A stretch of 6,929 nt of DNA from an uncultured beta proteobacterium (GCA_903927495.1 CAIYNH010000106.1:1-6929); one strand, 5' to 3'. Counted from the first letter of the stretch, positions 1 to 6,357 are shown. Numbers and translations are program-made. Notes: generated from the sequence alone by a model not told the origin.

Positions 1-788
1 ACGCTTTGCATGATGCCAAGCGGCCCACCGGTTAGCACCGCACGCTCGTAGTCCAGCCCGCTCATCAGCACCTTGGCACCCATGTTGAGGCCGCCCAGAA
101 TCTGGGACTCGGGCACTTCGACGTTATTGAACACCAGTTCGCCGGTATGGCTGCCGCGCATGCCCAGTTTGTCGAGCTTCTGCGCAATGCTGAAGCCAGG
201 CATGCCTTTTTCAATTAAAAACGCGGTCACGCCTCGCGCACCCATTTCGGGTTCGGTTTTGGCATAGACCACCAGGGTGTCGGCATCTGGCCCGTTGGTG
301 ATCCACATCTTGCTGCCATTGAGCAAGTAGTAGCCGCCCTTGTCCAGGGCTTTGAGCTTCATGCTGATGACATCACTGCCAGCACCGTTCTCGCTCATGG
401 CCAGTGCGCCCACATGTTCTCCGCTAATCAGCTTGGGCAGGTATTTGCTGCGTTGTGCTGGGGTGCCGTTGCGTTTGATCTGGTTCACGCACAGGTTGCT
501 ATGGGCCCCGTAACTCAACCCTACGCTGGCGCTGGCCCGGCTGATCTCTTCCATGGCAATCATGTGGGCTAGATAGCCCATGTTGGCACCACCAAATTCT
601 TCCCCCACGGTGATGCCCAGCACCCCCAGGTCGCCCATCTTGCGCCACAAATCCATGGGAAATTGGTCACTGCGGTCGATCTCTGCGGCGCGTGGCGCGA
701 TCTCGGCTTGGGCAAATTCGCGCACAGCGTCACGCAGTGCGTCAATGTCTTCACCAAGTTGAAAGTTGAGTCCTGGCAAGTTGTTCAT
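1..788 (-). CDS. ivd: Isovaleryl-CoA dehydrogenase, N-terminal 262 residues (3' end cut by window edge)
   Basis: FAD-dependent acyl-CoA dehydrogenase that oxidises isovaleryl-CoA to 3-methylcrotonyl-CoA in leucine breakdown, passing electrons to electron-transfer flavoprotein; cytoplasmic. The reading frame is open from the ATG at 786-788 to position 1 and covers 262 of the usual ~390 residues. It opens [20 protein letters not shown]. Family landmarks follow: the first signature near residues 131-140 ([10 protein letters not shown]), the KMWITNG stretch near 160-166, the [14 protein letters not shown] stretch near 207-220, and [19 protein letters not shown] near 243-261. The Glu in LDYER (about E248) matches the unusual catalytic Glu position of isovaleryl-CoA dehydrogenases, which separates them from short- and medium-chain enzymes. 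A good Shine-Dalgarno (GGAG, 5-nt spacer) supports the start. It is also called liuA and lies behind a LiuR-like regulator, as expected. One oddity: the usual Pro of the MSEP signature is Asn. Confidence 0.93.
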   Translation of the reverse strand, partial: MNNLPGLNFQLGEDIDALRDAVREFAQAEIAPRAAEIDRSDQFPMDLWRKMGDLGVLGITVGEEFGGANMGYLAHMIAMEEISRASASVGLSYGAHSNLCVNQIKRNGTPAQRSKYLPKLISGEHVGALAMSENGAGSDVISMKLKALDKGGYYLLNGSKMWITNGPDADTLVVYAKTEPEMGARGVTAFLIEKGMPGFSIAQKLDKLGMRGSHTGELVFNNVEVPESQILGGLNMGAKVLMSGLDYERAVLTGGPLGIMQS

Positions 789-793
789 GGCGT

Positions 794-797
794 CTCC
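794..797 (-). promoter_or_regulatory. Shine-Dalgarno of ivd, inside the 147-bp gap before it
   Basis: On the minus strand GGAG lies 5 nt before the ivd ATG and fixes that start. The rest of the gap (798-935) shows no small gene and no convincing terminator. A TATAAC hexamer at 803-808 resembles a -10 box but sits too close to the Shine-Dalgarno for a normal leader. There is no ACGT-type palindrome like the one ahead of the regulator, so I see no independent LiuR site for ivd here. Confidence 0.7.
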
Positions 798-935
798 AAT
801 AGGTTATAAAAGTTGGGTGGTAATTCCGTTTCCAGATCGATACGACACTAAGCGCGAAGCCGCAGACAGTGCTGAGGAACGGCAAGGTGAAGCAATAAAG
901 TGTCGGATTGATATGGAAATGAAATAAGTGCAGCA

Positions 936-1382
936 TCAGTAGGTTTTAGGTACCGGCATGACAGTTTGCTGCAGCACTGCACAAATGGTTTCACGGCCAT
1001 CGTCAGCAAGGTGCATGACCTCGACGCTGGTGACAATAATGCGCTTTCCAGCCTTGACAACACGCCCGGTGGCACACAGCTCACCGCCCTGGCAGGCTGC
1101 CAGAAAGTTGATTTTGTATTCCACGCTCACCACTTCCATGTTCAGTGGAGCCATGGTCAGAGCCGCATAGCCGCCAGCAATATCGGCCAGTGCCCCGATC
1201 GCACCGCCATGAAAAGCGCCTTGCTGCTGGGTAACTTTGTCGCTAAAAGGTAAGGTCAGCACGCACTCACCAGGGATAACACGCAGCACTTCAGCGCCCA
1301 AGTGGCGCATCAAACCCTGCCGCTCAAAACTGCGCTGCACGCGTTGCTGCGGGGTTTCTGCAATTTGTTTTGTTTGGATCAT
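936..1382 (-). CDS. PaaI-family hotdog-fold thioesterase
   Basis: Small cytoplasmic acyl-CoA thioesterase-like protein of 148 residues, the usual size for the PaaI/YdiI-type hotdog family; these enzymes hydrolyse acyl- or aryl-CoA thioesters, often to rescue trapped CoA. The central helix carries the family motif QQQGAFHGGAIGALADIAGG, with HGG at residues 58-60 and the candidate catalytic Asp at 67. A beta-rich second half follows (VVSVEYKINFLAACQGGEL, then RVVKAGKRIIVTSVEV), as in single-domain hotdog proteins. Its ATG overlaps the regulator's stop codon (ATGA, 1379-1382) and has no clear Shine-Dalgarno of its own, which suggests translational coupling to liuR. Lying between liuR and ivd, it may release CoA from branched acyl-CoA intermediates; that role is inferred from position and the true substrate is not visible. 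Family assignment is secure. Confidence 0.88.
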   Translation of the reverse strand: MIQTKQIAETPQQRVQRSFERQGLMRHLGAEVLRVIPGECVLTLPFSDKVTQQQGAFHGGAIGALADIAGGYAALTMAPLNMEVVSVEYKINFLAACQGGELCATGRVVKAGKRIIVTSVEVMHLADDGRETICAVLQQTVMPVPKTY

Positions 1383-1840
1383 GGCATTGGGTGGTTTGTT
1401 TTTGCTGAAGTTTGTGGTGCAAGCACGGCTGGCGGTGTCTTCACTGCGGCTTTACGCTGGACTTTAGCCAACAAGGCTTTGGCCTCACGTTGGTGAACCT
1501 TAAGCTCGTCCAGATTGGCTTGTAAGTCGGTCATCTGCGCTTCAAGCTGCTTTTGGTGGTCGGCCAGTACTTGCAAAAATTTTTCCAGCTGCACCCCGGT
1601 GTCACGTGGGCTGTCGTACATGTCAATGATGTCTTTGGCCTCGATCAAGCTAAAACCCAGCCGTTTGGCGCGCAGCGTGAGCTTCAGGCGGGTACGATCG
1701 CGCCCGTTATAGACGCGGTTGCGACCACCTGGGCCAGAGCGCTCAGGTTGCAGCAAGCCCATATCTTCATAAAAACGCATCGCGCGCGTGGTCAAATCGA
1801 ATTCTTTGGCCAGATCGCTGATGCTGTAGGTTGGTGCCAT
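1379..1840 (-). CDS. liuR: MerR-family transcriptional regulator, LiuR-like
   Basis: DNA-binding regulator of 153 residues. The N-terminal winged helix-turn-helix is clear: YSISDLAKEFDLTTRAMRFY at residues 5-24, then EDMGLLQPER and a Gly/Arg-rich wing (GPGGRNRVY). RDRTRLKLTLRAKRLGFSL follows, then a long heptad-like coiled coil at about 85-132 for dimerisation. No metal-binding Cys cluster is present, which argues against the MerR, CueR and SoxR branches and fits the LiuR group that controls branched-chain amino acid and isovalerate degradation. Position two genes ahead of ivd supports this. The start is chosen because MAPTYSISDLA matches the usual MerR N-terminus, although no good Shine-Dalgarno precedes it. 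A palindrome 27 bp upstream is the likely autoregulatory site. The last ~20 residues (from KTPPAVLAP) form a Pro/Ala-rich tail that looks disordered. Confidence 0.87.
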   Translation of the reverse strand: MAPTYSISDLAKEFDLTTRAMRFYEDMGLLQPERSGPGGRNRVYNGRDRTRLKLTLRAKRLGFSLIEAKDIIDMYDSPRDTGVQLEKFLQVLADHQKQLEAQMTDLQANLDELKVHQREAKALLAKVQRKAAVKTPPAVLAPQTSAKTNHPMP

Positions 1841-1867
1841 GGGTGGGTACGATGAGGGGTGATTAGG

Positions 1868-1889
1868 TTGACGTTAACGTAAACGTCAA
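1868..1889. promoter_or_regulatory. Probable LiuR operator: 22-bp near-perfect palindrome upstream of liuR
   Basis: The site reads TTGACGTT-N6-AACGTCAA, and 20 of its 22 positions obey dyad symmetry; the only mismatch is one A/A pair inside the centre. ACGT occurs three times exactly 6 bp apart (1871, 1877, 1883), giving two overlapping shorter dyads. It lies 27 bp upstream of the liuR ATG in a 111-bp gap. LiuR-type regulators are known to bind ACGT-containing palindromes ahead of leucine-degradation genes, and the match in place and form is strong. A GATAAT at 1889-1894 read on the minus strand could be a -10 box just upstream, so the operator would cover the transcription start region; this promoter reading is weak. 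Confidence 0.72.
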
Positions 1890-1951
1890 TTATCAAGCAA
1901 ATTCACCCCGCGATTTCAGCGCCCCAGCCTCAAGGTCAATTTATTGAAGCT

Positions 1952-2329
1952 TCAAATCCCCATTTCCTTGAAGACTTCCTTGGCTACCCGAAAACTGTCG
2001 ATGGCCGCAGGCACACCGCAGTAAATCGCGGTTTGAAGAAAAACTTCCTTGATTTCGTCCTTAGTCAACCCGTTGTTGATGGCACCGCGCACGTGGATTT
2101 TGATCTCGTGCGGGCGGTTCAGCGCGGTCAGCATCGCCAGATTCAGAAAACTCCGGGTGCGCCGATCCAACCCCGGGCGATTCCAGATATCGCCCCAGCA
2201 GTACTGGGTCACGAGTTCCTGCATATCCCGATTGAAATCGTCAGCGTTTTTCAGCGCTGCGTCCACATATTCGGCCCCCAACACTTCACGTCGTGTGCGC
2301 AGGCCCTGCTCAAACAAGTCTTGGTTCAT
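1952..2329 (-). CDS. Carboxymuconolactone decarboxylase family protein (PcaC-like)
   Basis: Cytoplasmic all-helical protein of 125 residues, close to the ~130 of PcaC (4-carboxymuconolactone decarboxylase of the protocatechuate branch). Family landmarks are the N-terminal GLRTRREVLGAEYV, the DFNRDMQELVTQYCWGDIW segment (about 31-49), RPGLDRRTRSFLNLAMLTAL (51-70), HEIKIHVRGAINNGLTKDEI (74-93) and LQTAIYCGVPAAIDSFRVA (98-116). The CxxC pair of AhpD-type peroxidases is absent (YCGVP carries a lone Cys), so it belongs to the decarboxylase-like rather than the redox branch. It follows the TRAP receptor gene by 19 bp, so the two are probably co-transcribed; a weak AGAG precedes its ATG. No other pca gene is nearby, so a true 4-carboxymuconolactone role is doubtful. 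It may act on another lactone or acid taken up or made by the neighbouring genes. Family is secure; substrate unknown. Confidence 0.88.
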   Translation of the reverse strand: MNQDLFEQGLRTRREVLGAEYVDAALKNADDFNRDMQELVTQYCWGDIWNRPGLDRRTRSFLNLAMLTALNRPHEIKIHVRGAINNGLTKDEIKEVFLQTAIYCGVPAAIDSFRVAKEVFKEMGI

Positions 2330-2348
2330 GACTGCATCTCTGAGGAGC

Positions 2349-3332
2349 TTATTCAGCTAGACCGTTGGAGATCAATTGCAAAGTGTCTTTGCCAACACGA
2401 TCGGCCATCTTGGCATGCACCGGGGCCATGGCCTGCTTGAGTGCCAGGCGCTCCTCCTTGGTCAGTTCATAAACGGTAGTGCGACCAGTTTTTTTCAGGT
2501 CAATCAGCGCTTGGTCGTTTTCGTCCTGGGCAATGTTATTGCCATAGACGGTGGCTTCTTTCATGGCTTGTTCGAATTGCGTGCGAATATCTGTTGGCAG
2601 AGCATCCCAGAACTTTTTATTCACCACCACCACGTAACCAATGTAGCCATGGTTGGTCAGCGACAGGTATTTTTGTACCTCATGGGTTTTTTGGGTATAA
2701 ATGTTCGAAATGGTGTTCTCGGTGCCGTCTACCACCCCGGTCTGCAGTGCCTGATAAACCTCTGAGAAAGCCAGCACCTGAGGCAGGCCGCCGACCGAGC
2801 GAATCTCTTCTTCGAGCACCTTGGATGATTGAATGCGGAATTTCTTGCCTTTGAAATCGGCCGGTGTTTTCAGAGGCGTGTTGGCCGTGAACGACTTAAA
2901 ACCGTTGTCCCAAAACGCCAGACCCTTGATGCCCTTGGGCTCCAGTTTGGCCAGCAAACCTGCGCCCACCGGGCCTTGGGTCACTTTGTGCAGGGCGGCC
3001 GTAGTGTCAAACAGGAACGGCAAATCAAAGGCTTCAAACTCGCGCAAACCCATGGGTCCAAACTTGGACAGGGAAGGTGCCAGCATTTGTACCGCGCCCA
3101 TCTGCAGGGCTTCAATTTCTTCCTTGTCCTTGTACAGCGAACTGTTCGGGTAAATCTCGACCTTGACTTTGCCATTGGTCAGCTCTGCCGCCTTTTTGGC
3201 GAAAAACTCTGAGGCTTTGCCTTTGGGCGTGTCGGTCGTGACCACGTGACTGAACTTGATGATGGTCTGGGCGTTAACCGCCAGACTGGCACAGCCGAGC
3301 AGCAAGCCCAGCAACAGATTAGATACTTTCAT
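2349..3332 (-). CDS. TRAP transporter solute-binding protein, DctP family
   Basis: Periplasmic receptor of 327 residues that captures an organic acid, usually a C4-dicarboxylate or related carboxylate, for a TRAP (DctQM-type) importer. An N-terminal signal peptide (Lys2, hydrophobic LLLGLLLG) ends at a plausible cut after Ala21 (VNA/QT). The mature part starts IIKFSHVVTTDTPKGKASEF. The conserved KKFRIQSS (about 163-170) carries Arg166, the family's carboxylate-clamping residue, and VYQALQTGVVDGTENTISN (192-210) is the second hallmark of DctP proteins. The start is supported by AGGAG 7 nt upstream. Neither DctQ nor DctM is in the window, and the gene downstream is a decarboxylase-like protein rather than a membrane component, so the partner lies elsewhere. 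A Cys at residue 14 (LLGC) could mimic a lipobox, but the signal peptidase I site looks better. Ligand not determinable; a dicarboxylate linked to the upstream CoA-ester genes is an inference. Confidence 0.93.
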   Translation of the reverse strand: MKVSNLLLGLLLGCASLAVNAQTIIKFSHVVTTDTPKGKASEFFAKKAAELTNGKVKVEIYPNSSLYKDKEEIEALQMGAVQMLAPSLSKFGPMGLREFEAFDLPFLFDTTAALHKVTQGPVGAGLLAKLEPKGIKGLAFWDNGFKSFTANTPLKTPADFKGKKFRIQSSKVLEEEIRSVGGLPQVLAFSEVYQALQTGVVDGTENTISNIYTQKTHEVQKYLSLTNHGYIGYVVVVNKKFWDALPTDIRTQFEQAMKEATVYGNNIAQDENDQALIDLKKTGRTTVYELTKEERLALKQAMAPVHAKMADRVGKDTLQLISNGLAE

Positions 3333-3339
3333 GGACGAT

Positions 3340-3344
3340 CTCCT
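3340..3344 (-). promoter_or_regulatory. Shine-Dalgarno of the TRAP receptor gene
   Basis: AGGAG on the minus strand ends 7 nt before the ATG at 3330-3332. It is the strongest ribosome-binding site in the window, as expected for an abundant periplasmic binding protein, and it fixes the start at the signal peptide. Confidence 0.75.
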
Positions 3345-3379
3345 GATTATTAAGTTGGAACAATTTCTGGAGCCTGTCC

Positions 3380-3408
3380 CTTTGAGGCTCGGTTAAATAG
3401 CGTGTCAA
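3380..3408 (-). promoter_or_regulatory. Possible promoter ahead of the TRAP receptor gene (weak)
   Basis: The 96-bp gap between the methyltransferase stop and the receptor start holds a perfect -35 hexamer, TTGACA, on the minus strand (3403-3408). At 17-bp spacing the -10 position reads TCAAAG (3380-3385), only 3 of 6 to consensus, so either the promoter is activator-dependent or the hexamer is chance. A 6-bp inverted repeat (GAGCCT/AGGCTC, 3370-3375 and 3385-3390) overlaps the -10 end and could be a regulator site or a weak hairpin; no T-run follows it. Confidence 0.22.
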
Positions 3409-3428
3409 TCCACGCCATGGCGGCTAAT

Positions 3429-4064
3429 TCAAGTTTGGCTGGGTGCCAGCTTTCTGGCCAGCAGTTGGGTAACCCGGCCTGCGCCGGTGTGCAAGCTGCC
3501 TTCTTGCACACAGCGCAATCCTGCCCACAAATGCGCTACAGCGCAATCCGAAAAATCCCTTGCCAGATCCTCCAGTGCGGGCAACAAGGCGGCATCCTTG
3601 GGTCCGCCGGTGTTGAGTTTTAGTTGCTCCGGGGCGTAGGCTTCCCAGATAAAAACGCCGTCGGGTTTGAGTGCCAGCACAGCGCGTCGGTGCAAGTCGG
3701 CTCGGGCTCGGGTCGGTAAATGCAGAAAAATCGACACAATGGCATCCCACTGCCCCAGGCCCAAATCAAACGTTGTGACATCCGCGACCAAGGCGTTCAG
3801 GCCCACGCCAGCCTGCGCAGCCAGGCGCTGTGTCTTGTCCACGCCTTGTGGCGAGACATCGACCGATGTCACCTGAAAGCCCTGGCGCGCCAGCCAAACG
3901 CCATTGCGCCCTTCGCCGTCGGCCAGGCACAGTATGCGTCCACCGGCCGGTAAATGTCGAACGTGATCAGCTAAAAACTGGTTGGGCAGGGTGCCATAAA
4001 CGAACTCTGGTGCGCTGTAGCGCAGATCCCAGAATTGCTGGAGTTGTTCGCGCACGGTATTCAT
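3429..4064 (-). CDS. Class I SAM-dependent methyltransferase, TehB-like small type
   Basis: Cytoplasmic methyltransferase of 211 residues. The N-terminus (QFWDLRYSAPEFVYGTLPNQFL) precedes a Rossmann core: motif I is GGRILCLADGEGRNGVWLA (about 41-59), in which the usual Asp-Leu-Gly-Cys-Gly is Cys-Leu-Ala-Asp-Gly, a form I associate with a group of small TehB-like methyltransferases. Motif II is the acidic strand end TSVDVS with Asp69 (ribose contact), motif III is near ALVADVTTFD (91-100), and WDAIVSIFLHLP (106-117) is motif IV. The C-terminus (GGPKDAALLPALEDLARDF, then RVTQLLARK) follows the same group's pattern. The ATG overlaps the stop of the CitE-like gene (ATGA, 4061-4064), so it is translated as part of that operon. 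The methyl acceptor cannot be read from sequence, and there is no known step for a methyltransferase in the pathway suggested by its neighbours. Confidence 0.87.
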   Translation of the reverse strand: MNTVREQLQQFWDLRYSAPEFVYGTLPNQFLADHVRHLPAGGRILCLADGEGRNGVWLARQGFQVTSVDVSPQGVDKTQRLAAQAGVGLNALVADVTTFDLGLGQWDAIVSIFLHLPTRARADLHRRAVLALKPDGVFIWEAYAPEQLKLNTGGPKDAALLPALEDLARDFSDCAVAHLWAGLRCVQEGSLHTGAGRVTQLLARKLAPSQT

Positions 4065-4972
4065 GAGCTGGCCTTGGCGTTGTTTGCATTTTTATGGTGT
4101 GGCGCGAGTGTGCGTTCAGCCAGGCGCAGCACAGGTGCATCAACCATACGACCGTCCAGGCTGAACACGCCACCACCGCAGGCTTTAAAAGCATCGACGA
4201 CCCGTTGCGCCCAGGCAAGCTCTGCCGCGCTGGGGGCAAAGGCCATGTTCACCTGTGCCACCTGGCTCGGGTGAATACACAGCTTGCCGGTAAAACCAGC
4301 ACGCCTGCTGCGCGCTGCATCCGATGCCAATTGCGCGCTGTCTTGCGTGCCCAGCGTGACCCCATCCACCGGCGCACAAGCCTTGGCGCGCCGCGCGGCC
4401 AGCACCAGTGCTAGGCGTACCGGCCCCAATTCTTCTTCGTTAGGCCCACAAGCCAGTCCCAGATCGGCCTGAAAATCGAGGTTGCCAAAGACCAGCCGCA
4501 ACACCTGTGGCGCGCCTGCAAGTGCATTGGCCGCATCCAGCCCGGCGACCGACTCGATCTGGGGCAACAGTGCACAAGCCGGGCCCACAGTCAGTGCCAC
4601 GCACTGCAAGCCCGCTAGGGTTTCTGCCTTGGGCACCATGACACCGGTCAAACCCTGAACCGCCAGTTGCGCCAACAAGGCCAGATCACCCGCCTCCCAG
4701 GCGGTGCCGATGGCGTTCATGCGTACCACCACCCGCTTGCGCTCACCCGCATCGAAGCGCGCGAAAGCAAGGGCCAGATGCTGGCGCGCAGTCACCTTGT
4801 CAGCTGGGGCAACCGCGTCTTCCAGGTCGATAATGATGGCGTCAGCACCGGCTGCCAGCGCTTTGTCATAGCGCTGCGGACGGTTGGCTGGGACAAACAG
4901 AAAAGAGCGAGCATTGACCAGCAACGCGAACTGATCGTGGCTGTGCCAGGGTTGGTTGGACAGGGCACTCAT
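4061..4972 (-). CDS. HpcH/HpaI aldolase / CitE-like CoA-ester lyase
   Basis: Mg2+-dependent TIM-barrel lyase of 303 residues that probably cleaves or makes a malyl-CoA- or citramalyl-CoA-type ester. Motifs in order: ARSFLFVPANRPQRYDKAL (21-39, Arg22 for CoA/substrate), GADAIIIDLEDAVAP (42-56), VVVRMNAIGTAWEAGDL (81-97, Arg84), GVMVPKAET, LLPQIESVAGL with metal ligand Glu140, LVFGNLDFQADLGL with metal ligand Asp166, and GFTGKLCIHPSQV (226-238). Length fits stand-alone CitE-like enzymes such as malyl-CoA or citramalyl-CoA lyases rather than citrate lyase subunits, and no citD or citF is present. The frame is open to an ATG at 5023, but the start at 4970-4972 is preferred: it makes an ATGA overlap with the upstream stop and the extension has no family match. 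With the MmgE/PrpD gene and a CoA-transferase upstream, citramalyl-CoA lyase of an itaconate-type pathway is the best guess; malyl-CoA lyase is the main alternative. Confidence 0.9.
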   Translation of the reverse strand: MSALSNQPWHSHDQFALLVNARSFLFVPANRPQRYDKALAAGADAIIIDLEDAVAPADKVTARQHLALAFARFDAGERKRVVVRMNAIGTAWEAGDLALLAQLAVQGLTGVMVPKAETLAGLQCVALTVGPACALLPQIESVAGLDAANALAGAPQVLRLVFGNLDFQADLGLACGPNEEELGPVRLALVLAARRAKACAPVDGVTLGTQDSAQLASDAARSRRAGFTGKLCIHPSQVAQVNMAFAPSAAELAWAQRVVDAFKACGGGVFSLDGRMVDAPVLRLAERTLAPHHKNANNAKASS

Positions 4973-6357
4973 GGCCTGGACTCCAGCAACGCAGCCACTC
5001 GCGGCCAACTGGCGATGCCCCACAGTGCCTGCACGGCAGACAGCATTTCAGAGGGCGTGGCACCTCCGCTGAAGGCCGCAAGGCGCAGTGCCTTGTCAGT
5101 GATTTCGGTGCGACTCAGCGTGTTGCCAGGGTCCCCTTTGGGCTCATCAACCCGCCCTTGCAGCATGCGGCCGTCACTGGTGTAGACCGTGACCTTGCCA
5201 ATCCAGCGCTGCGGGTAGGCAGCATCCACCTCGGGGTCAAGTTGCATTTCCACGCAGTCGCGAAGTTGCTGGGTGGAGGCATCCTGAAAATGTTCGGCAA
5301 ACTCGGTCAAGCCGGCAAAACCAAAACGCGCCACCAGTGCCAGCACTGTTCCCATTGAAAATTTGCTCTGATGGACCGTGCTGGGGTTGAGCACCGGGCC
5401 CAGTACGTCAATCGCCCCCTGATGGACATGCGTGACCACCCGTGCCAGATCACCCGGTTTCAGGTTGTACCGGGTCATCACTTGCAGCAGCGCATCTGCT
5501 GCCGGGTGAGTGTGGCGGCAACAGGCATGGTATTTGAATGAGGTCTCGGCAGTCGCCCAGCGCGTCCCCAGGCCATCGGTGAGTTTGGCCGGATTGGCAT
5601 CGCTGGACATACCTGCTGCCATGCCCTGCGGGCCGTCGAATATCTGCGCGGCACCGGTAAAACCGTCTTTGGCCAGGTACGCTGCCATTAAGCCAGCTCC
5701 CGCAGCATGAGCGGTGTGCAATTGCTTGCTGTCTGCGGCCGTCCGCAAGAACTCCCACAGCCCGGCCGATTGGGTGCCCGCCGAGCCCAATGCATGCTGC
5801 ATTTGCACCGTGTCTAAGCCCAGCAAGTTGCCGACAGCGGCTGCAGCCGCCAGAGTGCCCGCCGTGCCGGTGGTGTGAAACACCTTGTAGTGTGAGCGCC
5901 CCAGGAATTCACCTACCCGGATGCCCACCTCGTAGCCCGCCACAGAGGCTGCCAGCAACTGCTTGCCGCTGGCACCGATGGCTTGCGCCACAGCCACAGC
6001 TGGTGGAAAAACAACCGTAGCTGGGTGGAACACCGAGCCGTTGTGGACGTCGTCCTGCTCGGCCACATGGGAGGCTGCAGCATTGGCCATGGCCGCCATG
6101 TAGGGGCTGGTGCGAATGCGCCGGTTGATCACTTCACAGGCACCGGCTGCGGGTGTGTCGCATCCCAGCGCAGATTGTGGTCCCATGGCCAGTGCAAAGC
6201 GGGTGATGCTGTCCACCGCACGGGCACCGTAACCTGCCACCACCGAGCCAAACCAGTCCACCAGCAGGTCTTCGGTTTTTCGGATAACGGGTTCGGGGAT
6301 GTCCTCAAAGCGCAGTTGCGCAGCGAAGCTGGCGAGTTGGGTTGCGGGATTGGGCAT
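4969..6357 (-). CDS. MmgE/PrpD family protein
   Basis: Cytoplasmic protein of 462 residues, the normal size for the MmgE/PrpD family, which includes 2-methylcitrate dehydratase and cis-aconitate decarboxylase. The start is set at MPNPATQLASFAAQLRFEDI because this matches the family N-terminus; the frame extends 35 residues further upstream (ATG at 6462) into AT-rich sequence without family character. Typical features are DLLVDWFGSVVAG-like text near 30-42 (here EDLLVDWFG), SHVAEQDDVHNGSVFHPA (about 97-113) with acidic residues and His111, HTTGTAGTLAAA (161-172), SKQLHTAHAAGAG (210-222, Lys211) and FKYHACCRHTHPAADAL (274-290). These lie where the family's active-site His, Lys and acidic residues fall. 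No strong Shine-Dalgarno precedes the start. Its stop overlaps the CitE-like start (ATGA, 4969-4972). A PrpD-like protein also sits in the Pseudomonas itaconate degradation locus; whether it acts here as dehydratase, decarboxylase or epimerase-like accessory is open. Confidence 0.9.
   Translation of the reverse strand: MPNPATQLASFAAQLRFEDIPEPVIRKTEDLLVDWFGSVVAGYGARAVDSITRFALAMGPQSALGCDTPAAGACEVINRRIRTSPYMAAMANAAASHVAEQDDVHNGSVFHPATVVFPPAVAVAQAIGASGKQLLAASVAGYEVGIRVGEFLGRSHYKVFHTTGTAGTLAAAAAVGNLLGLDTVQMQHALGSAGTQSAGLWEFLRTAADSKQLHTAHAAGAGLMAAYLAKDGFTGAAQIFDGPQGMAAGMSSDANPAKLTDGLGTRWATAETSFKYHACCRHTHPAADALLQVMTRYNLKPGDLARVVTHVHQGAIDVLGPVLNPSTVHQSKFSMGTVLALVARFGFAGLTEFAEHFQDASTQQLRDCVEMQLDPEVDAAYPQRWIGKVTVYTSDGRMLQGRVDEPKGDPGNTLSRTEITDKALRLAAFSGGATPSEMLSAVQALWGIASWPRVAALLESRP

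Noticed and set aside
803..808. TATAAC as a -10 box for ivd
   Set aside because: The resulting start site would fall on the Shine-Dalgarno, and no -35 hexamer lies at a suitable distance.
843..905. 7-bp inverted repeat CGACACT / AGTGTCG in the gap before ivd
   Set aside because: The arms are about 49 bp apart, and a 7-bp repeat is expected by chance in a gap of this length.
2033..2440. Plus-strand open frame of 135 codons
   Set aside because: It lies antisense across the PcaC-like gene and the receptor's 3' end, has no recognisable family features, and those genes explain the sequence.
2376..2765. Plus-strand open frame of 129 codons
   Set aside because: Fully antisense to the TRAP receptor gene, whose protein has clear motifs throughout; it is a shadow frame.
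4973..5023. 17-residue N-terminal extension of the CitE-like protein
   Set aside because: The extension overlaps the end of the MmgE/PrpD gene and lacks family similarity; the ATG at 4970-4972 gives the ATGA overlap and a normal N-terminus.
4667..5185. Plus-strand open frame of 172 codons
   Set aside because: Antisense to the CitE-like and MmgE/PrpD genes; composition is that of a shadow frame and no motif is visible.
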